Shown: positions 15,538 through 21,628 of the stretch, piece after piece
Numbering within the stretch: position 1 is the stretch's first letter
How the letters are laid out: each line of letters opens with the position of its first letter
DNA from: an uncultured Eubacteriales bacterium
GTDB lineage: Bacteria; Bacillota; Clostridia; Oscillospirales; Oscillospiraceae
DNA: 22,516 nucleotides
NCBI GenBank assembly: GCA_900546415.1
Contig: URCY01000028.1
Span: 1 to 22,516 of the forward strand
Reading direction: 5' to 3'
Notes under the pieces: generated by a model
Told to the model about the DNA's origin: nothing
The model's input: only the letters and a program-made list of their open reading frames with translations
The model's database searches: none
Position numbers and translations under genes: made by a program

Positions 15538-16470
15538 TTATAATTTTTCCGCCACGCGCAGCTTCGCGCTGCGGGCGCGAGGATTTTCCGCCAGCTCCTG
15601 CGCGCCGGAGACGATCGGCTTGCGCGTGAGCACGCGCACCTTCGGCTTCTTGCCGCAGATGCAGACCGGGAATTCCGGCGGACAGGTGCAGCCCTTTGCG
15701 GCCGCCTGCATCGCGTTTTTCACGATGCGATCCTCGAGCGAATGGAACGTGATGACCGCGAGGCGGCCGCCGGGATTCAGGCGGTCGATCGCATCGTGCA
15801 TCAGGCGGCTGACGGAAGCCAGCTCATCGTTGACGGCGATGCGGATGGCCTGAAAGCTCCGCTTCGCCGGGTGCTGCTTCTCGCGCAGCGCCTGCGGCGG
15901 CATGGCCGAGCGGATCACGTCGACCAGCTCAAGCGTCGTTTCGATCGGGCGCTGTTGTCTGCGGCGGACGATCGCGGCGGCAATCTGCGGCGCGTAGCGC
16001 TCCTCGCCGTATTCATAGAGGATGCGCCGCAGCTCCTCCTGCGGCCATTCGTTGACCACGGTCGAGGCCGTGAGCGCCTCGCCGCGATCCATGCGCATAT
16101 CCAGCGGCGCGTCGGCCATATAGGAAAAGCCGCGTGAGGCGTCATCAAGCTGTGGGGAGGACACGCCCAGATCGAACAGCATCCCATCCACGCCGTCCAG
16201 CCCCAGCCCGTCTAAAATCGTGTTGATCTCGCAAAAATTGCTGTGTACGGTCGTCACGCGGTCGGCAAAGGGCTTCAGCCGCTCCGCCGCTGCACGCAGC
16301 GCGACCTCGTCGCGGTCGACGCCGATCAGACGCCCGGTCGTCAGGCGTCGGCAGATCTCGAGGGAATGTCCTGCGCCGCCCAGCGTGCCGTCCAGATAGA
16401 TGCCGTCCGGCCGGATGCTCAGCGCGTCAATGCATTCGTCCAGCAGGACGGATCGATGTTGAAATTCCAT
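15538..16470 (-). CDS. rsmH: 16S rRNA (cytosine-1402-N4)-methyltransferase RsmH
   Basis: An SAM-dependent methyltransferase (310 residues) acting on 16S rRNA C1402 in the decoding centre; formerly MraW. Visible: the N-terminal HRSVLLDECIDAL, the SAM loop YLDGTLGGAGHS (about 25-36), DGMLFDLGVSSPQLD, RGFSYMADAPLDMRMD, and RLAVITFHSLEDRIVK near the C-terminus, all family hallmarks. The start is the ATG at 16470, which overlaps the mraZ stop as TGATG; a TTG one codon earlier is not needed. The length is normal. It is the second gene of the dcw operon. Confidence 0.98.
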   Translation of the reverse strand: MEFQHRSVLLDECIDALSIRPDGIYLDGTLGGAGHSLEICRRLTTGRLIGVDRDEVALRAAAERLKPFADRVTTVHSNFCEINTILDGLGLDGVDGMLFDLGVSSPQLDDASRGFSYMADAPLDMRMDRGEALTASTVVNEWPQEELRRILYEYGEERYAPQIAAAIVRRRQQRPIETTLELVDVIRSAMPPQALREKQHPAKRSFQAIRIAVNDELASVSRLMHDAIDRLNPGGRLAVITFHSLEDRIVKNAMQAAAKGCTCPPEFPVCICGKKPKVRVLTRKPIVSGAQELAENPRARSAKLRVAEKL

Positions 16471-16886
16471 CAAAAGCCCAGCTCCTCCATCACGGCCGCA
16501 AGCGCCTCGGGCGTGAGATACTTCTGCTCCTCCGCCTCATAGCGCTCCGCCGACCAGATCTCCGCGCGTCCGGCCTGTCCGAGGAAGACCGCCTCCTGCG
16601 TGATTCCGGCATAGGTGCGGAAGGACTCCGGCAGGAGAAAGCGCCCCTGCTTGTCCGGCTCGCATTTCACGACATTCGCGAAGAACACGCGCATTCCGCG
16701 CGCCTTCGACGCCGGGAGCGCATTGCAGTGGTCGAGCACCTTCTGCCACTCCGCCTCGGGATAGACCGTCAGGCAGGCATCCGGCGCCTTGGCGACATAG
16801 AAGGCGCTGCCCAATTCCTCGCGCAGCTTCGCCGGGACGAACAGCCGCCCCTTGGGGTCGAGCGCATGACGATATTGGCCGAACAT
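16470..16886 (-). CDS. mraZ: Transcriptional regulator MraZ
   Basis: A 138-residue DNA-binding protein with two SpoVT/AbrB-like halves: MFGQYRHALDPKGRLFVPAKLREEL (about 1-25) and VVKCEPDKQGRFLLPESFRTYAGI (about 70-95). Family members form ring oligomers that bind tandem repeats before their own operon, usually repressing it. The ATG at 16886 gives the standard MFG-type start with AAGGAG 8 bp upstream; an ATG six codons earlier overlaps that ribosome site. It heads the dcw operon, behind a promoter with three MraZ-box-like repeats. Confidence 0.97.
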   Translation of the reverse strand: MFGQYRHALDPKGRLFVPAKLREELGSAFYVAKAPDACLTVYPEAEWQKVLDHCNALPASKARGMRVFFANVVKCEPDKQGRFLLPESFRTYAGITQEAVFLGQAGRAEIWSAERYEAEEQKYLTPEALAAVMEELGF

Positions 16887-16900
16887 CTCCTCAGCTCCTT

Positions 16901-16937
16901 CCATTTTGCTCTAAAAGCTTCCACTTCGCTCCACTTC
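16901..16937 (-). promoter_or_regulatory. MraZ-box operator repeats
   Basis: On the - strand GAAGTGG (16937-16931), GAAGTGG (16927-16921) and AAAATGG (16907-16901) are placed in exact 10-bp phase, with one degenerate position between them (16917-16911). Known MraZ sites are GTGG-type direct repeats at about one helical turn. They cover the predicted transcription start and the leader, fitting autorepression. Confidence 0.75.
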
Positions 16938-16943
16938 ACAACA

Positions 16944-16972
16944 AGTATACTATCATTTTCTGTAAATTGCAA
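16944..16972 (-). promoter_or_regulatory. Sigma-A promoter of the dcw operon
   Basis: On the - strand TTGCAA (16972-16967), a 17-bp spacer and TATACT (16949-16944), within an AT-rich stretch. It lies just upstream of the MraZ-box repeats and 57 bp from the mraZ start codon. Confidence 0.78.
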
Positions 16973-17102
16973 TCTTTTTTTGTGCAGCCGGGAAAAAAGT
17001 GCCGTAAATTTCGCAAAAAAGTCCGTCCGAGAGCCGATGAGCCTCCCATTTTTCGACTTTTTCCGGACTTGCTGCGCAAAATCCCGCGCCGTTATCCGGG
17101 GA

Positions 17103-17131
17103 TTGACATTCCCGCGCAAATGCGTTAAAAT
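17103..17131 (+). promoter_or_regulatory. Sigma-A promoter of the TetR-ABC operon
   Basis: TTGACA (17103-17108), a 17-bp spacer and TAAAAT (17126-17131): five of six -10 bases and all -35 bases match consensus. The predicted start falls inside the dyad at 17135-17162. Confidence 0.87.
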
Positions 17132-17134
17132 AAA

Positions 17135-17162
17135 GCAACAAGTGTGGCGCTACATCCGTTGC
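17135..17162 (+). promoter_or_regulatory. 28-bp dyad, candidate TetR-family operator
   Basis: Symmetric halves GCAAC-N3-TGTGGC and GCTACA-N3-GTTGC meet with no gap. Outer 5-bp arms and the inner TGTnGCGCnACA core are both palindromic about the same centre; only one symmetric pair in the core and the two 3-nt spacers mismatch. It begins 3 bp after the -10 box and ends 20 bp before the TetR start codon, a classic position for autorepression. Confidence 0.78.
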
Positions 17163-17182
17163 AAAATGAAGGGAGGCGGCCT

Positions 17183-17752
17183 ATGCCCAGAAAAAATCGC
17201 TTTACCCGCGAGGAGATCATCTCCGCAGCCCTGGAGCTGACCCGTTCGCGCGGGAGCGCCGCCGTCACCGCGCGCAGTCTTGCCGGTGCGCTCGGCTCTT
17301 CCTCCAAGCCGATCTTCGGTCTGTTTGAGAATATGGACGAGGTGCAGCAGGAGGTGCAGAAGGCCGCGTTCGCGATCTATCAGAAGCGCATCGCCGACGC
17401 CATGGCGAGCGGCGAGTTTCCGCCCTTCAAGGCCAGCGGCATGGCCTATATCCGCTTCGCGCGCGAGGAGCGCGAGCTGTTCAGGCTGCTGTTCATGCGC
17501 GACCGTTCCCATGAAACGATCGGCTCTCAGGACGAGGAGATCCGCCCCCTGCTGGCGCTGATCCAAAAAAACGTCGGCATTGGCGAGGCCGAGGCGCGGC
17601 AGCTCCATCTGGAACTGTGGGTCTTCGTCCACGGCATCGCCACGATGCTCGCCACGTCCTATCTCGACTGGCCGGATGCCTTTGTCAGCGATATGCTGAC
17701 CGAGCTTTACCGCGACATGACGCAGCGTTATACCAAAAAGGAGGAAATCTGA
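17183..17752 (+). CDS. TetR/AcrR family transcriptional regulator
   Basis: A 189-residue one-component repressor. The N-terminal HTH (about 5-52, FTREEIISAALELTRSRGSAAVTARSLAGALGSSSKPIFGLFENMDEV) is typical TetR. The C-terminal ligand domain includes AYIRFAREERELFRLLFM, the wording of the WHG-type C-terminal family. The ATG at 17183 with AGGGAGG (17170-17176) is chosen over an upstream in-frame ATG at 17144, which lies inside the operator. The gene is followed 2 bp later by the ABC ATPase gene, so it most likely controls the transporter and itself. The inducer cannot be predicted. Confidence 0.93.
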   Translation: MPRKNRFTREEIISAALELTRSRGSAAVTARSLAGALGSSSKPIFGLFENMDEVQQEVQKAAFAIYQKRIADAMASGEFPPFKASGMAYIRFAREERELFRLLFMRDRSHETIGSQDEEIRPLLALIQKNVGIGEAEARQLHLELWVFVHGIATMLATSYLDWPDAFVSDMLTELYRDMTQRYTKKEEI

Positions 17753-17754
17753 AT

Positions 17755-18483
17755 ATGGAAGCCATTCAAGCCGACCGCTTGGTCAAGCGCTATCGCGACG
17801 TCACGGCGGTCGACGGCCTGACGCTCTCGATCGGCGAGGGCGAGCTGTTCGCCCTGCTGGGCGTGAACGGCGCGGGCAAGACCACGACGGTCAAAATGCT
17901 CTCCTGCCTGACGCAGCCGACCGCCGGGGACGCCCGCCTGCTCGGGCACAGTGTCGTCTCCGAGCCTGCCGCCGTGAAGCGGCTCATCGGCGTCTCGCCG
18001 CAGGAGACGGCGGTCGCGCCGAAGCTGAGCGTCAGAGAAAATCTCGGGCTGATGTGCGGCGTGCACGGTTTTTCAAAGGAAAAACGCCGCCGGAAAACGG
18101 CGGAGCTTGCCGAGGCGCTGGAGCTGACGGGCGTTCTGCACAAGCAGGCAGGCAAGCTCTCCGGCGGCTGGCAGCGGCGGCTGAGCATTGCCATGGCGCT
18201 CATCGGCGAGCCGAGGACCCTGTTTCTCGACGAGCCGACGCTTGGGCTGGACGTAATCGCGCGCAGCGAGCTTTGGGACGTCATCCGCGCGCTCAAGGGG
18301 CGCATCACGGTAATCCTGACCACGCATTACATGGAGGAGGCCGAGGCGCTCTCCGACCGCATCGGCATCATGAAGCACGGGCGTCTGGTCGCGCTCGGCA
18401 CGGCCGGGGAGCTGAAGCGTCAGGCCGGAGCCGAAAAATTTGAGGACGCCTTCATCAAGCTGGTAAAGGAGGCGCAGGCATGA
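17755..18483 (+). CDS. ABC transporter ATP-binding protein
   Basis: A cytoplasmic nucleotide-binding subunit of 242 residues, likely one half of an exporter with the next gene. Walker A GVNGAGKT (36-43), Q-loop near SPQE (81-84), signature LSGGWQRR (135-142, Trp in place of the more usual Met/Gln), Walker B TLFLDEPT (155-162), and H-loop H191 in TTHYMEEAE are all intact. It resembles the ABC-2 drug/antibiotic-efflux group. The start at 17755 has AAGGAGG about 10 bp upstream, nearly abutting the TetR stop; its stop overlaps the permease start (ATGA). Confidence 0.95.
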   Translation: MEAIQADRLVKRYRDVTAVDGLTLSIGEGELFALLGVNGAGKTTTVKMLSCLTQPTAGDARLLGHSVVSEPAAVKRLIGVSPQETAVAPKLSVRENLGLMCGVHGFSKEKRRRKTAELAEALELTGVLHKQAGKLSGGWQRRLSIAMALIGEPRTLFLDEPTLGLDVIARSELWDVIRALKGRITVILTTHYMEEAEALSDRIGIMKHGRLVALGTAGELKRQAGAEKFEDAFIKLVKEAQA

Positions 18484-19211
18484 AGCTCCGCAGCTTTACC
18501 GCCCGAACGGCCAAGGAGATCCTGCGCGACCCGCTGACGCTGATCTTCGGTCTGGGCTTTCCGCTCGTTCTGTTGTTTCTGCTCTCCGCGATCCAAGCCA
18601 GCATCCCGGTCGCTCTGTTCGAGATCGACCGTCTGACGCCGGGGCTGACGGTCTTCGGGCTGTCGTTTCTGACGCTGTTCTCCGCAACGCTCATCGCGCG
18701 CGACCGCGAATCGGCACTGCTCCAGCGGCTTTACACCACGCCGCTGACCGCGCCGGATTTCATCCTCGGCTATACCCTGCCCATCCTGCCGATCGCGCTG
18801 GCGCAGTGCGCCGTGTGCTATCTGGCCGCGCTCCCGCTGGGGCTGACCCCGCGCATCGGGATGCTCTACGCCCTGCTGTTCATCCTGCCGACCTCTCTCG
18901 TCTATATCGCGCTCGGGCTGCTCTGCGGCAGCGTTTTCAGCGTCAGGCAGGTCGGCGGCGTCTGCGGCGCGCTGCTGACGAACCTCTCGGCGTGGCTCTC
19001 GGGCATCTGGTTCGACCTCGACCTCGTCGGCGGCGCGTTCCAAAGGATCGCCGACGCGCTCCCCTTCGTTCACGCCGTGCGGCTGGAGCAGGCCGCGCTG
19101 AACGGCGACTGGAGCGGGCTGCTGCCCCATCTGTGGTGGGTGCTCGGCTACGGCATCGGGCTGTCCGTCCTCGCCGTGGCGCTGTTCTATCGCCAAATGC
19201 GCAGGCAATAG
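18480..19211 (+). CDS. ABC-2 type permease
   Basis: A 243-residue membrane protein with about six hydrophobic helices, including LTLIFGLGFPLVLLFLLSAI (about 18-37), LTVFGLSFLTLFSATLI (about 56-72), LGYTLPILPIALAQCAVCYLAALPLG, LYALLFILPTSLVYIALGLLCG and a last helix LWWVLGYGIGLSVLAVALFY. The RDRESALLQRLYTTPL segment is the cytoplasmic coupling region seen in ABC-2 exporters (it matches the usual E...LxxTP layout). Translation is coupled to the ATPase gene by ATGA overlap. Substrate unknown; TetR control suggests export of a small toxic molecule. Confidence 0.93.
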   Translation: MKLRSFTARTAKEILRDPLTLIFGLGFPLVLLFLLSAIQASIPVALFEIDRLTPGLTVFGLSFLTLFSATLIARDRESALLQRLYTTPLTAPDFILGYTLPILPIALAQCAVCYLAALPLGLTPRIGMLYALLFILPTSLVYIALGLLCGSVFSVRQVGGVCGALLTNLSAWLSGIWFDLDLVGGAFQRIADALPFVHAVRLEQAALNGDWSGLLPHLWWVLGYGIGLSVLAVALFYRQMRRQ

Positions 19212-19220
19212 GATATAAGA

Positions 19221-19257
19221 AGGCCCGTCGAGCGAAGCTCGACGGGCCTGTTATTTT
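19221..19257 (+). terminator. Terminator of the TetR-ABC operon
   Basis: A 13-bp perfect stem (19221-19233 with 19237-19249), loop GAA, then GTTATTTTT on the + strand. It lies 9 bp after the permease stop codon and faces the 3' end of the XRE gene, for which it may also serve. Confidence 0.9.
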
Positions 19258-19262
19258 TCTCG

Positions 19263-19559
19263 TTATTGAATTCCTTCCCGGTTCTTTTCCCGAAGATGCC
19301 GGATCAGCGCCGTGACGGTCAGAACGTCCTGCTCCGTCAATCCGACCACGCTCACAGTCTCCGTAGCCTCCACGCCGAGCAAGAAATCCGTCGACACGCC
19401 AAACAACGCCGCAAGCTCGACCAGATATTGCGTCGACGGCACGGAAATTCCCAGCTCCCACGCATTCACGCTCGACCGCGTGACGCCCAAGCGCTTCGCC
19501 AGCTCGGCCTGCGTCAAATGCCGCTGCTCTCTGAGTGCCGCAATCCGCTCTGCTATCAT
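19263..19559 (-). CDS. XRE family helix-turn-helix regulator
   Basis: A 98-residue protein with a Cro/CI-type HTH over about residues 1-60: IAERIAALREQRHLTQAELAKRLGVTRSSVNAWELGISVPSTQYLVELAALFGVSTDFLLG. The remaining 35 residues (GLTEQDVLTVTALIRHLREKN) look like a short helical dimerisation tail. ATG 19559 with AAGGGG 8 bp upstream is preferred over a GTG three codons earlier that overlaps the ribosome site. It lies 45 bp after yitT on the same strand with no clear promoter between, so co-transcription is likely. Confidence 0.9.
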   Translation of the reverse strand: MIAERIAALREQRHLTQAELAKRLGVTRSSVNAWELGISVPSTQYLVELAALFGVSTDFLLGVEATETVSVVGLTEQDVLTVTALIRHLREKNREGIQ

Positions 19560-19604
19560 ACCAAACACCCCTTTACGGCATTGGGAAATCGCTCACATGG
19601 ATGT

Positions 19605-20471
19605 TCAATGGATGTTCCGGAAGTTTCCGACCGTCTCCTTGACGGAGGACAGATAGGCGAACGAGCCGGGATATTGCTTCAGCAGGCGCTGGAACTGCAC
19701 GATCTGATGCTTATTGATGACGCAAATAAGCATGGTCTTTTTTTCGTGGGTATAGCCGCCGACGGCGCGGATCTCCGTGACGCCGTGGCCCATGGATTGC
19801 AGAATTGCCTCCTCGAGCGCCTCGGGCCGGTCGGTGACGACCTCGAACTTGATAGCCTCCTTGAAGCCGCGCAGCATGATGTCGCCGACCTTGCTGGAGA
19901 TGAAGCAATAGAGCAGGCAGAGAATCACCGGCTCATATTTCATGTTATAAACAAAAAACGAGCCGGCCGCGACGAGCGCGTTGATGATGAACACAATCCA
20001 GAGAATGTTCTGCTCCGGGCAGCGGTGCTGCACGAGCGCGGCCACGAGATCCGTTCCGCCCGTCGAGCCGCCGCGGCGGAAAACGATGCCGTAGCAATAG
20101 CCGCTGATGACGCCCCCCGCGATCGGCGCGAGGATCAGGCTCGTGCCGTTCTCGGTGTGATAGGCCAGTCGGCTCAGATCCAAGCTGCCGAACACCAGCA
20201 GCGCGCCGGAGAAGACCATCGAAAAGATCGCCGATTTGATTGTGAATTCCTTGTTTCCCAGCAGGATCATGGCCACAAGAAGCGGGATGTTGAACAGGTA
20301 CATCATGTAACCGGCATTAAATTTGAAGATATGCTGGATCATCGTCGCGATACCGGGCAGACCGGCCGGGGCGAATTGATTCGGAAAAATAAAAATTTCA
20401 TAGCTCAGCGCGAGCAAAATGGCGGCGAATACGCACACCGCGCTGTCTTCCACCCAGCGTTTTGCAGTCAT
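19605..20471 (-). CDS. YitT family membrane protein (DUF161/DUF2179)
   Basis: A 288-residue protein with about five or six N-terminal membrane helices (about 8-200), containing the family blocks PAGLPGIATMI and RRGGSTGGTD. A C-terminal soluble DUF2179 domain follows (about 208-285, FEVVTDRPEALEEAILQSMGHGVTEIRAVGGYTHEKKTMLICVI...). The family is widespread in Firmicutes; its biochemical role is not established. ATG 20471 with GGGAGGG 10 bp upstream is used; an ATG seven codons earlier lacks a ribosome site. The promoter at 20533-20561 carries nearby direct repeats. Confidence 0.93.
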   Translation of the reverse strand: MTAKRWVEDSAVCVFAAILLALSYEIFIFPNQFAPAGLPGIATMIQHIFKFNAGYMMYLFNIPLLVAMILLGNKEFTIKSAIFSMVFSGALLVFGSLDLSRLAYHTENGTSLILAPIAGGVISGYCYGIVFRRGGSTGGTDLVAALVQHRCPEQNILWIVFIINALVAAGSFFVYNMKYEPVILCLLYCFISSKVGDIMLRGFKEAIKFEVVTDRPEALEEAILQSMGHGVTEIRAVGGYTHEKKTMLICVINKHQIVQFQRLLKQYPGSFAYLSSVKETVGNFRNIH

Positions 20472-20532
20472 GGAAAATTTTCCCTCCCTCATATGAAAAG
20501 GAAGCCCCGAAAATCAACGCTCCCTGCCTCCA

Positions 20533-20561
20533 TATATATCAGCTTTTCGACGCAAAGTCAA
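20533..20561 (-). promoter_or_regulatory. Sigma-A promoter of yitT
   Basis: On the - strand TTGACT (20561-20556), a 17-bp spacer and TATATA (20538-20533), about 60 bp before the yitT start codon. Confidence 0.8.
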
Positions 20562-20585
20562 GCCGAAAAACCGTTTTTCGACGCA
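20544..20585. repeat. Direct repeat pair at the yitT promoter
   Basis: TTTTCGACGCA occurs exactly at 20544-20554 and 20575-20585, 31 bp apart (about three helical turns). One copy fills most of the -10/-35 spacer and the other lies just upstream of the -35 box. A small inverted repeat, CGAAAAA/TTTTTCG (20564-20570/20574-20580), overlaps the second. This is a possible regulator site. Confidence 0.5.
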
Positions 20586-20606
20586 TTTCACAAAAATGTC
20601 CCTGCG

Positions 20607-20635
20607 GCATAATTTCGCGTCTGCGGCGCATACTA
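20607..20635 (+). promoter_or_regulatory. Candidate forespore sigma-G/sigma-F promoter
   Basis: GCATA (20607-20611), a 17-bp spacer and CATACTA (20629-20635). These fit the Bacillus sigma-G consensus (GHATR and CATnHTA) at all positions, and the extended -10 GCGCATACTA is close to the sigma-F pattern. No acceptable sigma-A -35 box is in register. The motifs are short, so chance remains possible. Confidence 0.5.
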
Positions 20636-20640
20636 GCCTC

Positions 20641-20656
20641 GCGGACAAACGTCCGC
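20641..20656 (+). promoter_or_regulatory. 5'-end stem-loop of the NQ-peptide mRNA
   Basis: A perfect 6-bp stem GCGGAC/GTCCGC with AAAC loop, beginning about 6 bp after the candidate -10 element, so it would sit at the very 5' end of the transcript. Such placement can protect an mRNA from 5' decay; the role here is inferred. Confidence 0.45.
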
Positions 20657-20680
20657 AAATGAAAAAACGGAGGCACAAAC

Positions 20681-20794
20681 ATGGAAAACCGTAACCAGAA
20701 CAAAAATCAGAATCAGAATCAGAACCAGAACCAGAACAAGAACGAGCACAAGGGCGAAAACAACGGCTCTTACGAGAAGACCAGCTGCCGCTGA
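20681..20794 (+). CDS. 37-residue Asn/Gln-rich peptide
   Basis: A short gene encoding a 37-residue peptide of unknown function. It begins MENRNQNKNQ, continues in alternating Asn-Gln to about residue 19, then NKNEHKGENN and a tail GSYEKTSCR with one Cys. There is no hydrophobic segment. Support for a real gene: GGAGG (20669-20673) 7 bp before the ATG, a candidate promoter and 5' stem-loop upstream, and a strong terminator 9 bp after the stop. The codons mix AAC/AAT for Asn, while all Gln codons are CAG. The composition and the forespore-like promoter suggest a spore-associated small protein, though it lacks the recognisable motifs of alpha/beta SASPs. A low-complexity chance ORF is the alternative. 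Confidence 0.72.
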   Translation: MENRNQNKNQNQNQNQNQNKNEHKGENNGSYEKTSCR

Positions 20795-20803
20795 AGCGGC
20801 AAA

Positions 20804-20836
20804 GGGCTGCCGCAGGTCTGCGGCAGCCCGTTTGTT
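20804..20836 (+). terminator. Terminator between NQ-peptide and phosphoribosyltransferase genes
   Basis: An 11-bp perfect stem (20804-20814 with 20819-20829), loop GGTC, then GTTTGTTATT on the + strand. It lies between convergent genes and probably serves both. Confidence 0.88.
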
Positions 20837-21389
20837 ATTCGATGACGCTTCCGTCCGGGTGAAACAGCGGGAGCTTCTCCAGATAGAGCAGGTCGCTGCG
20901 CTTCTGCGCGTCGCCCTCGGCCAGGATGGCCATGCGGCCGCAGACGCTTCCGCCCGCCGCCTCGACGAGCTGCTCGACGGCGCGCAGCGATTCTCCGGTG
21001 GAGATCACGTCGTCGACGATCAAAATGCGCTTGCCGCGCATCCGTTCGGCATCGGCGCGGTCGAGATAGAGCTTCTGCTCTCTTGCGGTCGTGATCGACT
21101 GCACCGTGACGCAGAGCGCGTCCGGCATATAGAGCTTCGGCGCCTTGCGGGCGACAAAATAAGTCTCCTCGTGGTTCTGACGCGCCATTTCGTGCGCCAG
21201 CGGAATGCCCTTGGCCTCGGCCGTGAGAATATAATCATGCTCGGGCGCAAGCCGAAGCAGGTCGCGCGCGGCGCTCACCGTCAGCTCCGCGTCGCCGAAG
21301 ATCACGAACGCGCCGATGGAAAGGCTGTCGCTGACCGGGCAGATCGGAAGCCTGCGCTCCAGACCCGCAACATGCATGGTGTAATACAT
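20835..21389 (-). CDS. Phosphoribosyltransferase family protein (APRT/PurR-like)
   Basis: A 184-residue cytosolic protein of the type I PRTase fold. The PRPP-binding motif RILIVDDVISTGES is at about 121-134, and the upstream hood/flexible region includes EAKGIPLAHEMAR, similar to the EAxG block of adenine and xanthine phosphoribosyltransferases. It probably transfers the phosphoribosyl of PRPP to a purine base, but substrate is not decidable. Start ATG 21389 has AGGAGG about 7 bp upstream, and that ribosome site lies in the left terminal sequence of repeat copy 2. No -10/-35 pair is evident in the 240 bp upstream, which are nearly all repeat. Confidence 0.88.
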   Translation of the reverse strand: MYYTMHVAGLERRLPICPVSDSLSIGAFVIFGDAELTVSAARDLLRLAPEHDYILTAEAKGIPLAHEMARQNHEETYFVARKAPKLYMPDALCVTVQSITTAREQKLYLDRADAERMRGKRILIVDDVISTGESLRAVEQLVEAAGGSVCGRMAILAEGDAQKRSDLLYLEKLPLFHPDGSVIE

Positions 21390-21391
21390 AA

Positions 21392-21569
21392 GGAACCTCC
21401 TGTTTTCGTGAAATCTCCGAATCGACCGTCGTTGGCTGAGCGGCAGGGCTTTTTGCCGACCCTTGCAGGTTCAAAAGCGGGAGCTGCATACCGTTCCCCT
21501 GCCCTTGAAGCCTGCGGACGGAAAAAATCCTCTCGCTGTCAGCGCTCGTCAGTTGAATCCGAACTTCCC
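21392..21569. repeat. Palindromic repeat element, copy 2 (diverged)
   Basis: A 178-bp relative of copy 1 in the same orientation. The left end GGAACCTCC (21392-21400) is followed by a second end-like motif GAAATCTCCGAATC (21410-21423). The right end TTGAATCCGAACTTCCC (21553-21569) aligns with TTGAATCAGAGCTTCCC of copy 1. The interior is again an imperfect palindrome with a central hairpin (about 21464-21480 with 21505-21524), but many bases differ from copy 1. It occupies the whole upstream region of the phosphoribosyltransferase gene. Confidence 0.72.
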
Positions 21570-21571
21570 TT

Positions 21572-21583
21572 GGGAACCTCTGA
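21572..21583. repeat. Repeat-element terminal fragment
   Basis: GGGAACCTCTGA, identical to the left terminus of copy 1 (2559-2570), stands 2 bp beyond the right end of copy 2. It is probably a remnant of a second insertion or part of a larger compound end. Confidence 0.6.
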
Positions 21584-21628
21584 ATAGTTTGAGCCGGCGG
21601 CGGAATGCTAATACGGGGGTGATGCCAT

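Noticed and set aside
17019..17078. AAGTCCG...CGGACTT inverted repeat between mraZ and tetR
   Set aside because: Only a 7-bp stem with a long loop, and no link to either promoter; chance is likely.
20696..20745. CAGAAC/CAGAAT tandem hexamers read as a CRISPR or satellite array
   Set aside because: The units are too short and unspaced; they lie in frame within a small gene with ribosome site and terminator.
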